Shown: positions 1 through 12,366 of the stretch, one piece after another
Position numbering within the stretch: position 1 is the first letter of the stretch
Layout of the letters: every line of letters begins with the position of its first letter
Assembly (NCBI GenBank): GCA_020744225.1
Contig: JAGMWG010000020.1
Location: forward strand, 372,001-436,000
Direction of reading: 5' to 3'
DNA: 64,000 nucleotides
From: Paraphoma chrysanthemicola
Lineage: Eukaryota; Ascomycota; Dothideomycetes; Pleosporales; Phaeosphaeriaceae
Program-made: the position numbers and the translations under genes
The notes under the pieces: model-generated
What the model saw: only the letters and a program-made list of their open reading frames with translations
What the model was told of the DNA's origin: nothing
Database searches by the model: none

Positions 1-1437
1 TACTACAACTACCGTGATCAATAATCTGCTCGTGAGAGGATGTCCTACTATCAGGTAGGGGTTCCGTTAGCAAGCACCCACGGCTTCACGTGCTAGCGTC
101 AGCACAGTCGCGTGGGCGTCGCGTTACACTCACTAGGATCTGCACCACTTCGCCGAACGCTTTCTCCAAGCATCCCCGCAGGACGGCGAAGCTCCGTCCG
201 TACTCTACGCTGTACTACGATCAGCACCTGCAGCAGTGGCACCAACCATGTCCCACCCCTTGGGAGAAACGCGCGATGACGTATCTTGTACCTCGCGGTT
301 GGGAACCCAGAACATGGCTCAATTTATGCTTCAATATGCTTCTCCGGGACTTGCATAGGTTCCATGAAAGCAATACGAGGCTGACGAACAGGGCGTGATA
401 CGAGTGATGGTAAAGGCCGTTAATTAGCAACCATTTCCACAGGCCCAAACAGGACGTTGATACTCGGTGTCCGACCCACCAACCCGAGTGGCCGCAACAA
501 TCTTCCAGCACCATGCAGATGCATGCTCACACATCTTCTAGAAGGACGCTAGAAGATGCATTGGCGTTTCAGAAGCCATGCAGACGCAAGTGAGATGATG
601 GTGTATCGACAAGGTTTGCACGCAGAGGAAGTGTGGGATGAAGCACGGAGGACTTCAGAGCAGTGCGAACCATAGGACCATTACAAGTGCCGTGGAAGAT
701 ATCATGATACGCCCTGTAATGCGCTATAGCACGGACCATTGCCCGGCCAAAGTGCGCCTGGGGTATATATCAGAAGTAGAGATATAGCACGATTCTCACC
801 AAGTGCACGCTGAGCTGAAGTCGATACTGCACGTCGTCCTTCTCCTCCCGCGACCCGCGGCCTTCCAGCCGCCTTCTGGAAGCCAGACGCAGTCAGCGGG
901 CCCGCACCCGGGCATCATGCAGTCAGCGTCGCGTGGGAACTGCTTCAGACCCACATGACAGGCTGAGGCCACGCGCGAACATGTACGATCCAAGCTCAAT
1001 CAAGGCCTTTGGCTACCAATGGAGTCTCGGGAACCATCAACAAACGAGCCCTACCGGTGAGACACATGTCTTGTTGTGGAAGGACGTGTCTAGGATGACG
1101 CGTGAGGTGTCCGCTTGGCTGTGGGGTCGTGGCCACCTGTGAATCGAAATCGATGTAGCAGGACATTGCTGTCATTGCCAAGCATATACTCTGGTGCCGG
1201 TGCTCAATGTCCTGGAGGACCCGAGTAGTACGGGTGAGCATACTATAGCTTTGCATATATCCCTATGCCGGCGTCTAGCCTCAGAACTGATGCCACCCAC
1301 ACCGATTGGCTTGGGTGAAGGGAAGCACTTCGAATTCAGCTATTTGATCACACGACATGAATGCAGTGTTTCAGAAACGGAGATGGCATAATCCTAAGCT
1401 GTCAATGGTGGCTGCTGCAGTATTGCATCGAGGTTGA
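1..1437. other. Intergenic, left edge
   Basis: No reading frame here looks like a conserved protein. The short open frames overlap one another on both strands and resemble no family I know. The right part is the 3' flank of the minus-strand ERD2-like gene. Confidence 0.6.
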
Positions 1438-2559
1438 TCATTTCGTTGAACCGTCATGTGGTTTTGCATCGTCATCCACATCATCGTCCCACTCGTCCCG
1501 CCTGACACCACTATCGAGTGCAGTGGATGATGCGCCTGCCGCAGTCGGAGGCGGCGCATCCTCATCACTACTCTCATCTTCAAATGCCGCCGGATCAGCC
1601 AACGGTTGGCTCTCGGGATCCACACTAGCACCTGCCTTCCCCTTCCTCTTCGGTGCGCCTTCAACACCCTCATCCGCAGAGACCGAGATGCCGCGACGGC
1701 CCCACTTGTTCGTTGCGGCCGACTCTTGTTCCCGGGGTGCAGCTTCCTCATCATAGTCAAAGTCTAAGCTCTTGTGGCCAGCCAGGCGTCCCACAAGCCA
1801 TCCTCGTCCCAGATCTTCCGAGTCAACGACACCGCCTCTCCGCAGCTTGACGCGCTGACGTGTCCAGTACACCCAGGCGAAGTCTATCATGAGGGCAGTC
1901 TGAATGGAGCCCCATACCCAGCTTGTAGGATCCGTATAGTTGGGTTCGTTGGCGCCACGCACAATCCAGTTGAGGACGTACATGAAGCGGTATGTGCCCA
2001 GTGTTACGAGGTAAAAGGAGTCGATGACGGTCGGCACGGTGGTCTGGCGAAGGAGTAGCAGCTGCGGAATGATGCAGACAGACTCAAGTATTTCGGAGAA
2101 GACCCAGAGCAGCTGCAGCAACTGTCAGCGAAAGGTGGTAATGCCACGGGCGGACAGACGTACCCTCAGAAACGTGTTCTGGCCGATGACCCACTTCTTG
2201 AAAATGAGGTACCAGAATGGAGTGACTATGATGGCACCGGCAAGACAATACAGGCCGAACTTCCAAGCCTTCTCTCTTTCTCGAGTGCGAGCATAGACGC
2301 TGGTCATCAAGAAGATGATGTAGAACGAGGACAGGGTGTAGAATATCTTCAGCGTAAAGTTCCATGTATGCCATGCGTCCGCCGTTGCCGAAGACGTGAA
2401 TATATCGAGATAGCGCGTGCAGAAGACGAGAGCGTATAGAGCTTGGCTGAGCAAGGACAACCCCTCTGCGCTGCTGTTTGCATGAATAGCCCATATCAGT
2501 ATGAGTTTCGAAGCAGTGTGGCTGACATCGCCAAAGATGTGAAAGACGTTAAACTTCAT
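1438..2559 (-). CDS. ERD2/KDEL-receptor-like protein with long acidic tail
   Basis: Likely a seven-helix receptor that binds C-terminal K/HDEL signals in the Golgi and returns soluble ER residents by COPI vesicles. Exons are 2559-2164 and 2112-1438. The 51-nt intron has donor GTACGT, a GCTGAC branch site and a TGCAG acceptor; an acceptor 9 nt upstream would add three residues. The product is 356 aa. Family motifs are visible: the CTRYLD segment (Arg49), the LES segment followed by PQL (Glu142), TYRFMY (Arg174) and NWIVR (Arg184). These correspond to the ligand-binding Arg47, Glu127, Arg159 and Arg169 of animal KDEL receptors. Ordinary ERD2 proteins are about 210-220 aa. This one continues for about 130 residues of charged, Asp/Glu/Ser-rich and probably disordered sequence. 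It may be the divergent second ERD2 paralogue of filamentous fungi rather than the main receptor. Confidence 0.85.
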
Positions 2560-3909
2560 GGTGCAACGGTAACGCTGGAGCCGGGCCTCCGGTCGCAGTC
2601 ACAAGGCCCGCTCGGGGGTGAAGGGAGCACAGCGGTGGGCGGTCAAGGCTTCCGGAGCCAAGTCGCGAGGTTGCGAGAATACAGATGCAGACGCGGGCTA
2701 GCGAGAGCAGTAAGGGAGTGGTGTATGGGATGAGAGCGCGCTAGGTTGGATGGTGTTCATGTCTCGACGTAACGCGCATACGCAAGCTCCAGCTGTCGGG
2801 ATCGTCTTGGCACAGACCCTGAACGGCGGCACTGCCACGTGAGGACCCGATGCCGAGTCGCGTCTCTCTACTCGGGCCAAATGAAACAGTCCATTTTTAT
2901 TTGACCGGGCACGAATTCTGCCGATGTTTGGGGACAGATCTTGAATATCAATCAGGGCGTCATGTTGGAACCCGATGTGCATGCCTGGAATGTGGCTCGT
3001 GGTGCAGTCGCGTTCATTATGCTCGTCGAAGATACAACCAAACGGAGCCGTCCGTAAAACCATGAGACCATACGGACGATAGCCTCTGCAACGCTGCGTT
3101 GAGTGTCACGATGTCGGGCTCCGGACTTAGGAAGAGCGCGCTCATCCAACAGCCTGCTCTTCTTACCTTTCCATTCCGAACCCCAGGCGGACGTAAACAA
3201 TGTCGCGGTAGTAGGATGACTCTCATCATCTCTTTACTAGAGGGCCTTTTGTGAAGTGAATGGAGAGTATATCAACGAGTCCTAGAGATCAATTATCGAC
3301 GCCATTCCTCGTACCGGAACAGCGTAAGAGCATGTTGTCAGCACAGCATAGGTGGCTGTGGCAGGTGAGCAACATTCGCAGTCTAGGAGCTGTGTGCAAT
3401 TCTAAGTTGCATGAACGCTGTGGATGCATTCGTGGCTGGGGAACAGTGGTGGTGATGAAGGTCAGTACTTTGTATATCTTCATTGAGTCCATTTGCATTC
3501 TTTTCAGTTCCTTGGTGAAGAGCTACCACTGACTCATGTTCACTTCCAACTCCGAGCCATCGTTATTCACCTTCAACCTCATCTCCGACGTCTCACCGCC
3601 TCACTAACGCGTGCATTGCGTACTAGTGTGGTCGCGTTTGCTTTCATCTCCCCACCTTTGGAGTCACTTTTGCTCCTGCAACCCATCACCACGCTCTCAC
3701 TCTTTGAGGCCATATCTTCTCTCGTCCAGTATTAACCACAGAAGTCACTTGCATTACTCAGAACTTCCATACCTCTCTCACCACCGCGCTTCGCTACAAC
3801 AATAACCTCTCTTCAAGATATCCTCAACCAGCGTGAAGCGCGCAACGAGATACGACTCAAGCCACGCGCTGGCTAACGTAAAGCAACCATCATCGACTAT
3901 CGCAGAAGT
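2560..3909. other. Intergenic
   Basis: This stretch is the 5' flank of the ERD2-like gene followed by unassigned sequence. Short frames occur on both strands, none recognisable. The part from about 3530 to 3830 is C/T-rich on the plus strand, like a fungal 5' leader. It may be the old promoter of the decayed gene that follows. Confidence 0.5.
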
Positions 3910-5727
3910 GTTGAAAATAGCAAAGCGTCACGAAAGGAGCATCTTCAGGGCTGGAACAGTCATCACGCTCAGTATGAAGAGGCAGAGTTCTTTGCGCAGG
4001 AGTGGATGACGCAGAACAAGGTCTACGAGGTCGACCTCAATACTAAGGAACATCATGAGCTCCGTGGAAAGCTTATGGATGCCCTCGATGAGTTCAACTT
4101 CTTCGTCAACCACGACATTCCCCGAGTCTGGCGCGACCTCACCGTCAAGTCTTTCATCTCTACCGTCCGTCACGAATTTAAGCTTCGCCCAGCTCTTGCT
4201 CTTGGTGATTCGACCCGGAAGCGCGCGCGCTACGAAGATTTTCACTGAGAAGGAAGCTCCATTCTCACCTTCTCGAAGAAAGACACCGCTCCCTGCAAAG
4301 AAGAGCCAACTCGCCTTCTGCAAGCTCCTCGTCGCTAGATATTACCAGCAGACGAACAAGCACGTTGTCCATCTTCGCGAGCTTGTTGAGAATGAAATGA
4401 CTATTCTCAACGACGACTTCAAGCTCAACACTTCGTATGTCGTGCCTATGAGGTTTTCATTCTTATGAAAAGACTCTTCGGTAGCGCCCAGTCCTTTCGA
4501 AAATTGCCGCGCATTCTCCGAGACTCTCAGCTTCGCCCCGCTTCCATGTTACCATGGGTGCAGCGCGAATATCTCTGAGCGGTAGGAAAGCTCCTAACAC
4601 ATTGCACATGTTGCAGCCAAAATGTCCTCAGTGCATTATCTGGTTGGCGCTGAAGTCTCACACGTACGCGAGGGCCTTCAGGAATGTTCTATCGGATACG
4701 TTAAGGTGTAGTAGAGTGTGACAAGTATGCCATTGCTGAAGTGTTGGCTGACGAAACTCCAATGGCTACTTCCCCATCTTCGGTCGCCAGCTAGCAAAAG
4801 CAGGTCGCTATTTCGCGTGACTTACCGCACTTGCAAATGGGTTCCCTTTTTGCTTCACCTCGCTCACTGATGCATCACAGGCGGAGGGCCTCCACCAACT
4901 TAAGGTTGACGAACATATGAACCCTGATTCGCACAACCTCTTTTTCACTCGCATTAGAAGACGTTCAGGCCTGCTCTGACCAAGAACATAATCGCCGCGA
5001 GCGTTTAGCTGCTATGAAGCGCCACCGGCTGGACAACATCGTGCCTTTTGAGGAGTGGAATGTCCCAGACTATGGTAGTCATGTTCCCGCTGCTGGAGTC
5101 GAGATCATGGACGCTCAAGAGTCTGCCCAGCGTAAGAGAAGGAGCAATGGCAGTGACATCAATGTCGACCAGCACTCTCCACTACCAAAGCGACTTCGAA
5201 TTGAGTCCTCCGTGCTTATGCGACCCGCAGCAGCAGTGACTCCAGGTCCAGCAGTCATTCCTGCCTCAGCATTCACTTCCGGCCCAGCATTCACTTCCGG
5301 CCCAGCATTCACTTCCGGCCCAGCATTCACTTCCGGCCCAACATTCATTTCAGCCCCTCAACTTCTGAACAGCAATGCTCAGATGTGAGACGTTCTGCGC
5401 GATATTGAGCTCGCCTTTCCATTGCGCAGACCTCGATTGAATCCTGATGTATCTCGATTCCTCGCGAAGATCGATAGCATGGAAGTTCCAAAACCAACCT
5501 TTCCGGTCTATGGCGACAACACTGCATCAGCGCCGCTATCTGCAGACCCCGTGCTCAAGGAGTTGTGGGCTGCAGCAGTTGAGAACGCGCCAATGTGTAC
5601 CAAAAGCTGGTATGCTTCGCCAAAGCAGTGTGCCCGCTGCGGACAGAAGAAGGTTGGAGACACTTATGCATGGCCCAACCATGGCAAACAGCGGCAATGC
5701 AGAGACTACTCTAAGCTGTCAAATTAG
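3910..5727 (+). pseudogene. Decayed gene of unknown function
   Basis: Protein-like sequence runs along the plus strand but the frame is broken. A frame with no upstream ATG leads into about 110 residues ending at a TGA near 4246 (charged, helix-like, with FFVNHDIPRVW). The sequence then continues one frame over to about 4468 (TEKEAPFSPSRRK, then KLLVARYYQQTNKH). After poorly readable sequence, a third block opens near 4921 in a single frame. It carries Lys/Arg-rich text, a hexapeptide repeat, one in-frame TGA at 5386-5388, and then more protein ending at 5727. Its C-terminus holds CARCG and, 19 residues after the second Cys, QCRDY, which looks like a GATA-type zinc finger whose last Cys has become Tyr. 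The frameshift and stop could partly be unrecognised introns, but the lack of one coherent start-to-stop model favours a pseudogene. The original function is unknown. Confidence 0.5.
5269..5340 (+). repeat. 18-bp tandem repeat, four perfect copies
   Basis: The unit GCATTCACTTCCGGCCCA occurs four times without change (5269-5286, 5287-5304, 5305-5322, 5323-5340). A degraded fifth copy follows from 5341. In the frame of the decayed gene each unit encodes Ala-Phe-Thr-Ser-Gly-Pro. Perfect identity suggests recent expansion by slippage. Confidence 0.9.
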
Positions 5728-7298
5728 CAGAGCCTGAATGGAGAGTATGCGGGTTGATAGGGTGGAAGGTGCAAGCGGGTCAATTGACGAGTTCTAGAAA
5801 CAAGGTGTTGTAGTAATAGAAGACGGTTTTCGTCTTAAATCACGGTTTCAGAGAAAGTATATTAATAGTTTATATAAACAAGGTATACATAAGGGATACC
5901 GACTAAACCCAGCAGGCTTGTAGGATCTCCTGTATGCTTTTATACAGGGTGAGGTTTTCATTGCGGGCTGGCTTATGCACAATTCATGAGCCCTTGGAAC
6001 TAATGCACTATGACAAATTGCAACAACCGAACTCAGATCATATACAGCTAGATCTACCTAGATAGTCTCGAGAATGCAGTGTCAAACAAGAACTGGCTAG
6101 TGTCGGCAAGATAACACCTTTGAAGCTGTCCATGAATTCCAAATGCAAGCAGGTACCCGCAGATTGGATTGGCAGTTCCCAAGCGCATGGAGACACTCCG
6201 CTTCCCCCTCGATTGGGGCCTCAGGGAGGTGTCTGTGCCGATCAATAATGGGGCCTAGCAGAGCATCATGTGGCACGACATGCTGCGGGCCCCATAAGAG
6301 TGTGGGTCGGGCGTCTTGAGCAAGGCTGCAATAATTAGCGCCCTCGAGGCCAGAGTTCGACGAGCAACGAGGCTTGGTCAAAATCGGGCGCCCTGATCAT
6401 GGCGTCCAGTCAAAGCTCGGCTTCCGAGGCTGTGAGCTCACCAAAAGGCCCCGCATGGGGCACCGCGAATGACTGACATCAAGAGCTTGTCGGTCAACAA
6501 AAATGCTAGGGCTGTGATGTGGAGGGGACGAAGCTCTTTGAGGTTAATTAGCTCGGGTTTTCGCCCCAAGCAGTCATGTTGTGGCCAATGAAAATACCTA
6601 TAATATGTATTTAAGCGCCTTTGCTGGCGTGTCTCACCCCAAATTAATGCACCATTGCGGCACAACTCGAACAACGCACCGAATGGCCCGCACGGGGCTG
6701 CTCAATTTCGTGCTAAGCGTGCAGGATGAACATGGATGACAGGATCCTGGCCGCCACCAGCACAGACAATTCCAAAGGTTCATCGATATCACGCTGCAGG
6801 AGTTATCGTCTTAGGAATTCCGAGTGCAAGGCTCGCGGGTGCGGCCATGAACATTCAACCTCAACTGCGCCGAAGGCAGGGGCCGGAGAGGAGAAGGATG
6901 GCACTCTTGAACCCTTTGGCCCTCCAGGGGCGCGGGCGAGGCTTGCAACGGTGAAGATCGCGCTCAGACGCCGTTGAGGCAGCCAACATCCCGCAAATAG
7001 GTCCCGTTCGTTGACAGGCGGCTCGAGCGCGACATGCTTGCCGAGACCTCTAGGTAGGGTGAAAGGATTCAGCGCTAGGGTGCACTTGTGCAGCGTCAGT
7101 GCGCAGGCCAATCCATTCAAACCTCCCGCGAGCGAGCCGGGGCACCAGGCCGTCTTCGCTCCATCGAGCATCCCATTCTGTTAAAAGCGACTCCGCCTGT
7201 TGCGCGGCCGCACTGTGTCGTAGCTGTTGGCCCATACCGTAAAACAGCTAGGGTACAATACATCTTGCTCATCCACCCATTACGGAACGCAGACCATC
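5728..7298. other. Intergenic
   Basis: A/T-rich around 5800-5900, more mixed after 6200. No frame looks conserved. The last 100-200 bases should hold the promoter and leader of the Myb/SANT-like gene; an in-frame ATG at 7227 lies upstream of the start I chose. Confidence 0.5.
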
Positions 7299-8683
7299 AT
7301 GTCTATCGTGCTTGATGCCCTTGCCTTCCCACCACATCTCCTCCAGAACAAATCCGTGTCGTGGCCGTACCCTTACGACCCTCCCGCGACTCCAATGTCT
7401 CCGCAGCCACTCCAATCGTACATGTCCCAAGTGCCTGATGAAAGTCCCTCGCCGTCGCAGGAAATCAACAGCATACCCACATCCGCTTGGTACAGCCCCT
7501 CTCTTTCGGCCCCAGAAGGACATGATCAGGTACGTATTGACCCTCCCGCTACTCTGCGTGTCTCACGAATCCAAACTCTAGAGTGGTAGCTTCGCCGCAT
7601 CCTATGGTCGCGGTCAATATATACCTTCGCACACGTCTGCAATCACATTCTCATCTCCAACCCCTTCATTTCCCTACTCCGGACAAGTACCTGTCTCGAC
7701 CTCTCGACTCGAAGCAGCAACAGCTGCCATGTCGCCCGTTTCCACGCGCACCAAGGACTCGTTATTACCCGACTCAACACGTCCATCAGAAGAACCACAA
7801 GGCAACCCCGCTCATACTGTAGACCAGTCGTCCGCACGCTGGAGGCCAAACTCCCATCTCCAGGATCGCCCGCACAGCAGCTCAAGTAGTCTGCATTCTG
7901 CTCCACTGGACACCTCGTGGACCATGCATCCGCTCGGTATACAAACAGCTAATCTACCGCACGACCAGTACTATACCTCTTTTCAGCATCTAGCTCGCAG
8001 TCCTCGCCTCAGCGAGCCTTTAATGGAACTTCCGTCTAGTCATTTGACGTCGCCACAACCACGACGGCTGTACACCCCCATAGCTCCTCAGCCTTTGGAA
8101 GCACCCCGATCAAGCGGAGTCAAGCGCAGCCGAGACGATGATGAAGACGGCTCTGAAGAGACGAAGAGACGGAAACGATCAGAGTCTAACACCTCTGCCC
8201 TGTTCGAATTGAGCGAAGAAGACAAGCTACTGCTCCAGCTCAAGGAAGAGGAATCCATGCCATGGAAAGACATTGCCGCTCGCTTCCAATCTGATCTCGG
8301 CAAAGCTTATCAAATACCGGCACTGCAAATGCGACTCAAGCGCCTCCGAGAACGGATGCGCGTGTGGACAGATGCAGACGTGAGAGCTCTACGCATGGCG
8401 CATGAGTACTGGGCGCAGAACAAGTTCGACATCATTGCGCAAAAGGTACACAGCCTTTTATGATACCGTTACATTGCACAATGCTGACGCTTTGCAGATG
8501 CTCGAATTCGGCGCTCAGGAGAAGTGGACGGCGCGTCAATGTGCACGAAAATGGACTGAAATCGATCCAGCACCAGCACCGTATCCACATTTCGAACAGC
8601 ACCTTCAGCACGGCTTCGCACCCTATACCATGAGCCCAGTAGAGGCTCCAAATCCCTTCATGCCCTATATGAATGTCCAGTAA
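7299..8683 (+). CDS. Myb/SANT-like DNA-binding domain protein
   Basis: Probable nuclear DNA-binding protein; the target is unknown. Three phase-0 exons, 7299-7529, 7582-8445 and 8498-8683, give 426 aa. Donors GTACGT and GTACAC, acceptors CTCTAG and TTGCAG; the second intron has GCTGAC before the acceptor. Residues 1 to about 270 are low-complexity and rich in Pro, Ser and Gln. A basic KRSRDDDEDGSEETKRRKR segment, a likely nuclear localisation signal, precedes two Myb-like helical units. The first has the MPWKDIAARF pattern and the second has RVWTDADVRALR, continuing across the last intron to EKWTARQCARKW. The spaced tryptophans are typical of Myb/SANT repeats. The start at 7299 follows a CATC context; an ATG at 7227 in the same frame would add 24 residues. 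Confidence 0.75.
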
Positions 8684-11600
8684 GGAAGTTCATCCTCTCG
8701 TTATGCTACCTATTCACTGTTTTCTATCTGTCGTGGGCGCGATTCCGCGCCTGGAATTTTGGTACTATGACACGGCTGCATCTAGGTGAAGATGCATATA
8801 CCCCCGTGATTCTTTCACTAGATACCCACCTTTTGTATATATATTGTTCACGCCGCTCAGAGCCACGATGGAAAATTCTGCTCTTTCATCGTGAGTAAAA
8901 AGCTAGCTATCACTTCTCTTCCTCCAATGCCGCACCTCAAATCAGTCGAAAGTTGGGCCCTCGAAGGCATCGATTCTGCCGGCCGAATCGGCAAGTTCCG
9001 GCAACTGTGCCGCAGCGAGCACAGCTTTACGCCGCAATCAAACAATCAAAGATTCAATACTCTCTTCATTGCCGCGCGGGATCCTAGCACCAGTGAACAA
9101 CTGTCTGGTCCATGTTCAACGGCCTGTACTTACATTTGCGCGCTTCGACACTAATTTTAGTGGTCTGAATCTCTGCATTGCGGCGAGTGCAGGCCTCTAG
9201 CTTGCGCGGTGAGCTGGAGCACATTGGGCTAGTTGCATTAAGGCGGAGCGCAATCTATGCACCAGTGACATTAGGTTGGCCTAACGGTGGAGGGAATTAC
9301 AACAGCTACAAGAAGATTCCGATGTTTCGCATTAGGATATACATACCATGACGAAAGGTCTCTTCGTGTATGCTGTATACACTGCGTCTAATCGGCACTT
9401 AAGACCTCACAAACATTTCTTAACAGGTGCTGCTGTATTGTATCCAATCGAGCTAGCCCAAGGTCAGGCGCCCATACGAATCCCTTGGTATTTAGCATGC
9501 GGCTTGTTGTGCTTCGCCCCAATGGCTCTTCGAGCTGAGCGCCAATCACAAGTTTTGTTCGTGCCCACTGAAGGGTCGTCCTTGCCATATTCCACTTCTC
9601 CGGCGTGCCACCTTGCAAGAGTGATTGTTGTTACCAAGTGAGCACTACGCAACATCGAAGTGATCAAAGTCCTCTCCGCCGTCTCATCATGATTTAAAGC
9701 TCACAGCGTCTTTACACCTAGATCTTACGATACAGCACATCGGGTGCTCGGTCTGGCAGTCTGGCGGACTGCGGTCTAGGTTGCTCGTTCGAAAGTCGTT
9801 CTCAAGACCACTTATATGCTGCAGCTGAACAAGAATGAAAATGTCCGAAATCGTTGTTGTTATCAAGTTCTGTGTCGTACTTAATTCAGAAAAGCAATGC
9901 CCCTGTGATGCCTACTCCACGCGAGTAATGGCGGACTGTAATTTTGACAGCAATAGTCTTCAATCATGCTTGCCACTGACTTCCACTAATTCCATACATA
10001 TAGCTTCAGTATAGAACGTGCCATCGATTTGTCGCATGAGATACACTGCGCAAACTTCTCTGACGTAATCCGATGTGCTTACATTTCGCAAGACAATCCT
10101 CTCTACTTCTTCCCATGGCACTTTTGGCGAGCTCCACAAGATCAAACTTGCCCAACGTCGTTTCGTGAGAGCAGAAACAAGGTACCGAGATGTCTCACAA
10201 GTGCGCGTGGGGAGCGTCTGGTGTTGTGGGACGAACCTCAGTCAGGTAAGCTGACTGCACCACACCTTGTTTCGCCTTACAGCTGCTTTGTGGAGCATTG
10301 CGGGCCGGTCGTTTCCCTGAACACATCTTACTCCTCTATCACACGATTCAACTGGGTGTGCCTTCGCGGGTCCTTCTGCCGATCCTACGGCTAGGACTCC
10401 TGTGACGAACATGGCGGTGAGGTGTCTTGTTCTCGAGTGGCTTGATTCGCAGGGCTTGGTTGCAATAGAGCCGGGAATCCTTCTTCTTCATACGGTTTTG
10501 AAGCACCTTGCACTTGTCCTACCTTGATGTCGGCAAACATAATCCTCGAAGTGGGGGCAAACGCAACACGGCGGCCGTCGATACACCTTCACGCTTTGTG
10601 CCCGCAGGCGGAAGGTCGCGCCGATATGACTTGGCACAGCGTGGGAGAACTGCCCAGTAGTTCACCGTTCTCAAATCCCGAACTCTCCGCAGCCAATGAT
10701 AGGTTGACGGGAAGGATTTGCCAGGCTGATACGGCAACAGCAGGCAACAAGAGAGAATCCTTCGGCTCCTAATCCGGATAGCCGGCCATTACACATGGAA
10801 CAACTGAGCACGAGCGCGACTCGATGAGCTACCAATCGTAGGCATAAGAATCAACCAACGCGGTGCCGGCAGAAAGGTATGAAGCCTTCAGTGCAGGCTG
10901 ATGATCAGGCCTTTGGTACCAATGCAGTCATGGTGTGTGCACGCGTCAAGCGACCGGGCCGGGATGCGCCTGTCTCGTATCGACCCGAGGGCTATGGACG
11001 GGGATCTAGTTTCGAAACCTACGAGGTACCTACATAAGCGACATATGTTCAATAGTCTGCAGTTAGGCCTAAATTCCCAAAGCGACTCCTAGCCTTCGCA
11101 GTATTGTTGAGCTGTGAATCTTTAGCCGTCCTTTCGGCTTGATGTGGCACAGTTGTGCGAAGTAGCAAAGTACAATTGTGAGGTCTGCTTCGCACGTGCG
11201 TACCATGCGGTCAGCATGCACGTCTCGTGGCTCACCGATCATTTGGCCTCCGAAGGGAAGACCAGCGTCGGCGCTTAGGAGGCAGATCAGATCTTGACGA
11301 AGATCATGCGAAGCGACTCTTTGTCTCGAGATGAAAGTTCATTCACGACGTTGCCCAGTCTGATACCTGTTGCCTCGGTATCTGGGAAGCCAAATTTAGC
11401 GATCGAGAACAACACCCCAAGAACGCCTTGCGCTTTACCCACCACGGTCGTCTTCCCGGCTCCAGACGGTCGGTCGGATTTCGACAAGGACATGCGACAC
11501 AGGCCTAGAGGGTCATGCAGAGTGCTTGTCCGTTTGGCTGCTCATCCGCCTCAATCGCAAGGCCGGGACGTTTCAGCGCGGCCATGACAGGCTTCGACAA

Positions 11601-12366
11601 CGTGGAATTCATTTATCCATATTGGCCGTGGGCGCGTAATCGCGTGCTGGTGACCCACTCGCCTGCCCATGTCTTCCATAGATCTTCTGCGACCGTTCTA
11701 GCGCTTATGGGCGCCGTGTCTTCGGGATCCGTGCAGTTGACCCGTTCAAGGGTGCATCAAAACGGATGCAACAAGTGCGAAGCCTGCTAACCTGCTATGG
11801 CTATGACGATGAAGAGAGAATGACGAAAGGGTACAGGAGGCATGTGCAAGCAAGGTCTGAGCGGATGCGAAGCATTTAACCGGGCAACATTCTGCTCGGC
11901 AAGTGCAGTTTTGAAATTGCGGTGCGCCTCGGCTCATTCCGAGGCATTCTTTCAGTTTTAACCCGTTTGAACAGTATGTTAATTGACTGCATTGAGTAAT
12001 GCTTGGCAATTACTGTTGCATTTGCGGGCATGGAGTTCAGGAGAGCGTTCAGTACGCGCAGAGTGGATGCGGTCGAGCTATGTACTCCATTCACAAGTTT
12101 ACGATCTTACTAAAATCAGAGAGCTGAGAATGCCAAGAGCAATCATCGAACGGTCGTAGCTCAGGTAAGAGAAGCTGAAAGTCAAAAGTCTTGTATTAAT
12201 GCTGAAGTCTAGTAAAGGAGCGACTGATCTATATGCCTTCTATACCACGCTATGCTGAAAAACCACTGATGAAGAAGAAATGCGAAGGACCCGCAACCGA
12301 GGGCAACGGGTAAGACACTTCGCGCGCGTCACGCTGCGTGTCCTATTAGGTTGTTGCCTTGACGAC
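8684..12366. other. Long gene-poor stretch
   Basis: About 3.7 kb with no convincing gene. Open frames are short (up to about 120 codons), lie on both strands and overlap. A minus-strand frame at 11,493-11,287 contains SGAGKTTV, resembling a P-loop, but nothing around it supports an ATPase. The end next to 12,367 is the 3' flank of the small secreted protein gene. Confidence 0.5.

Noticed and set aside
11287..11493. P-loop-like SGAGKTTV in a short minus-strand frame
   Set aside because: The frame is only 68 codons, without a Walker B or any ATPase context on either side.
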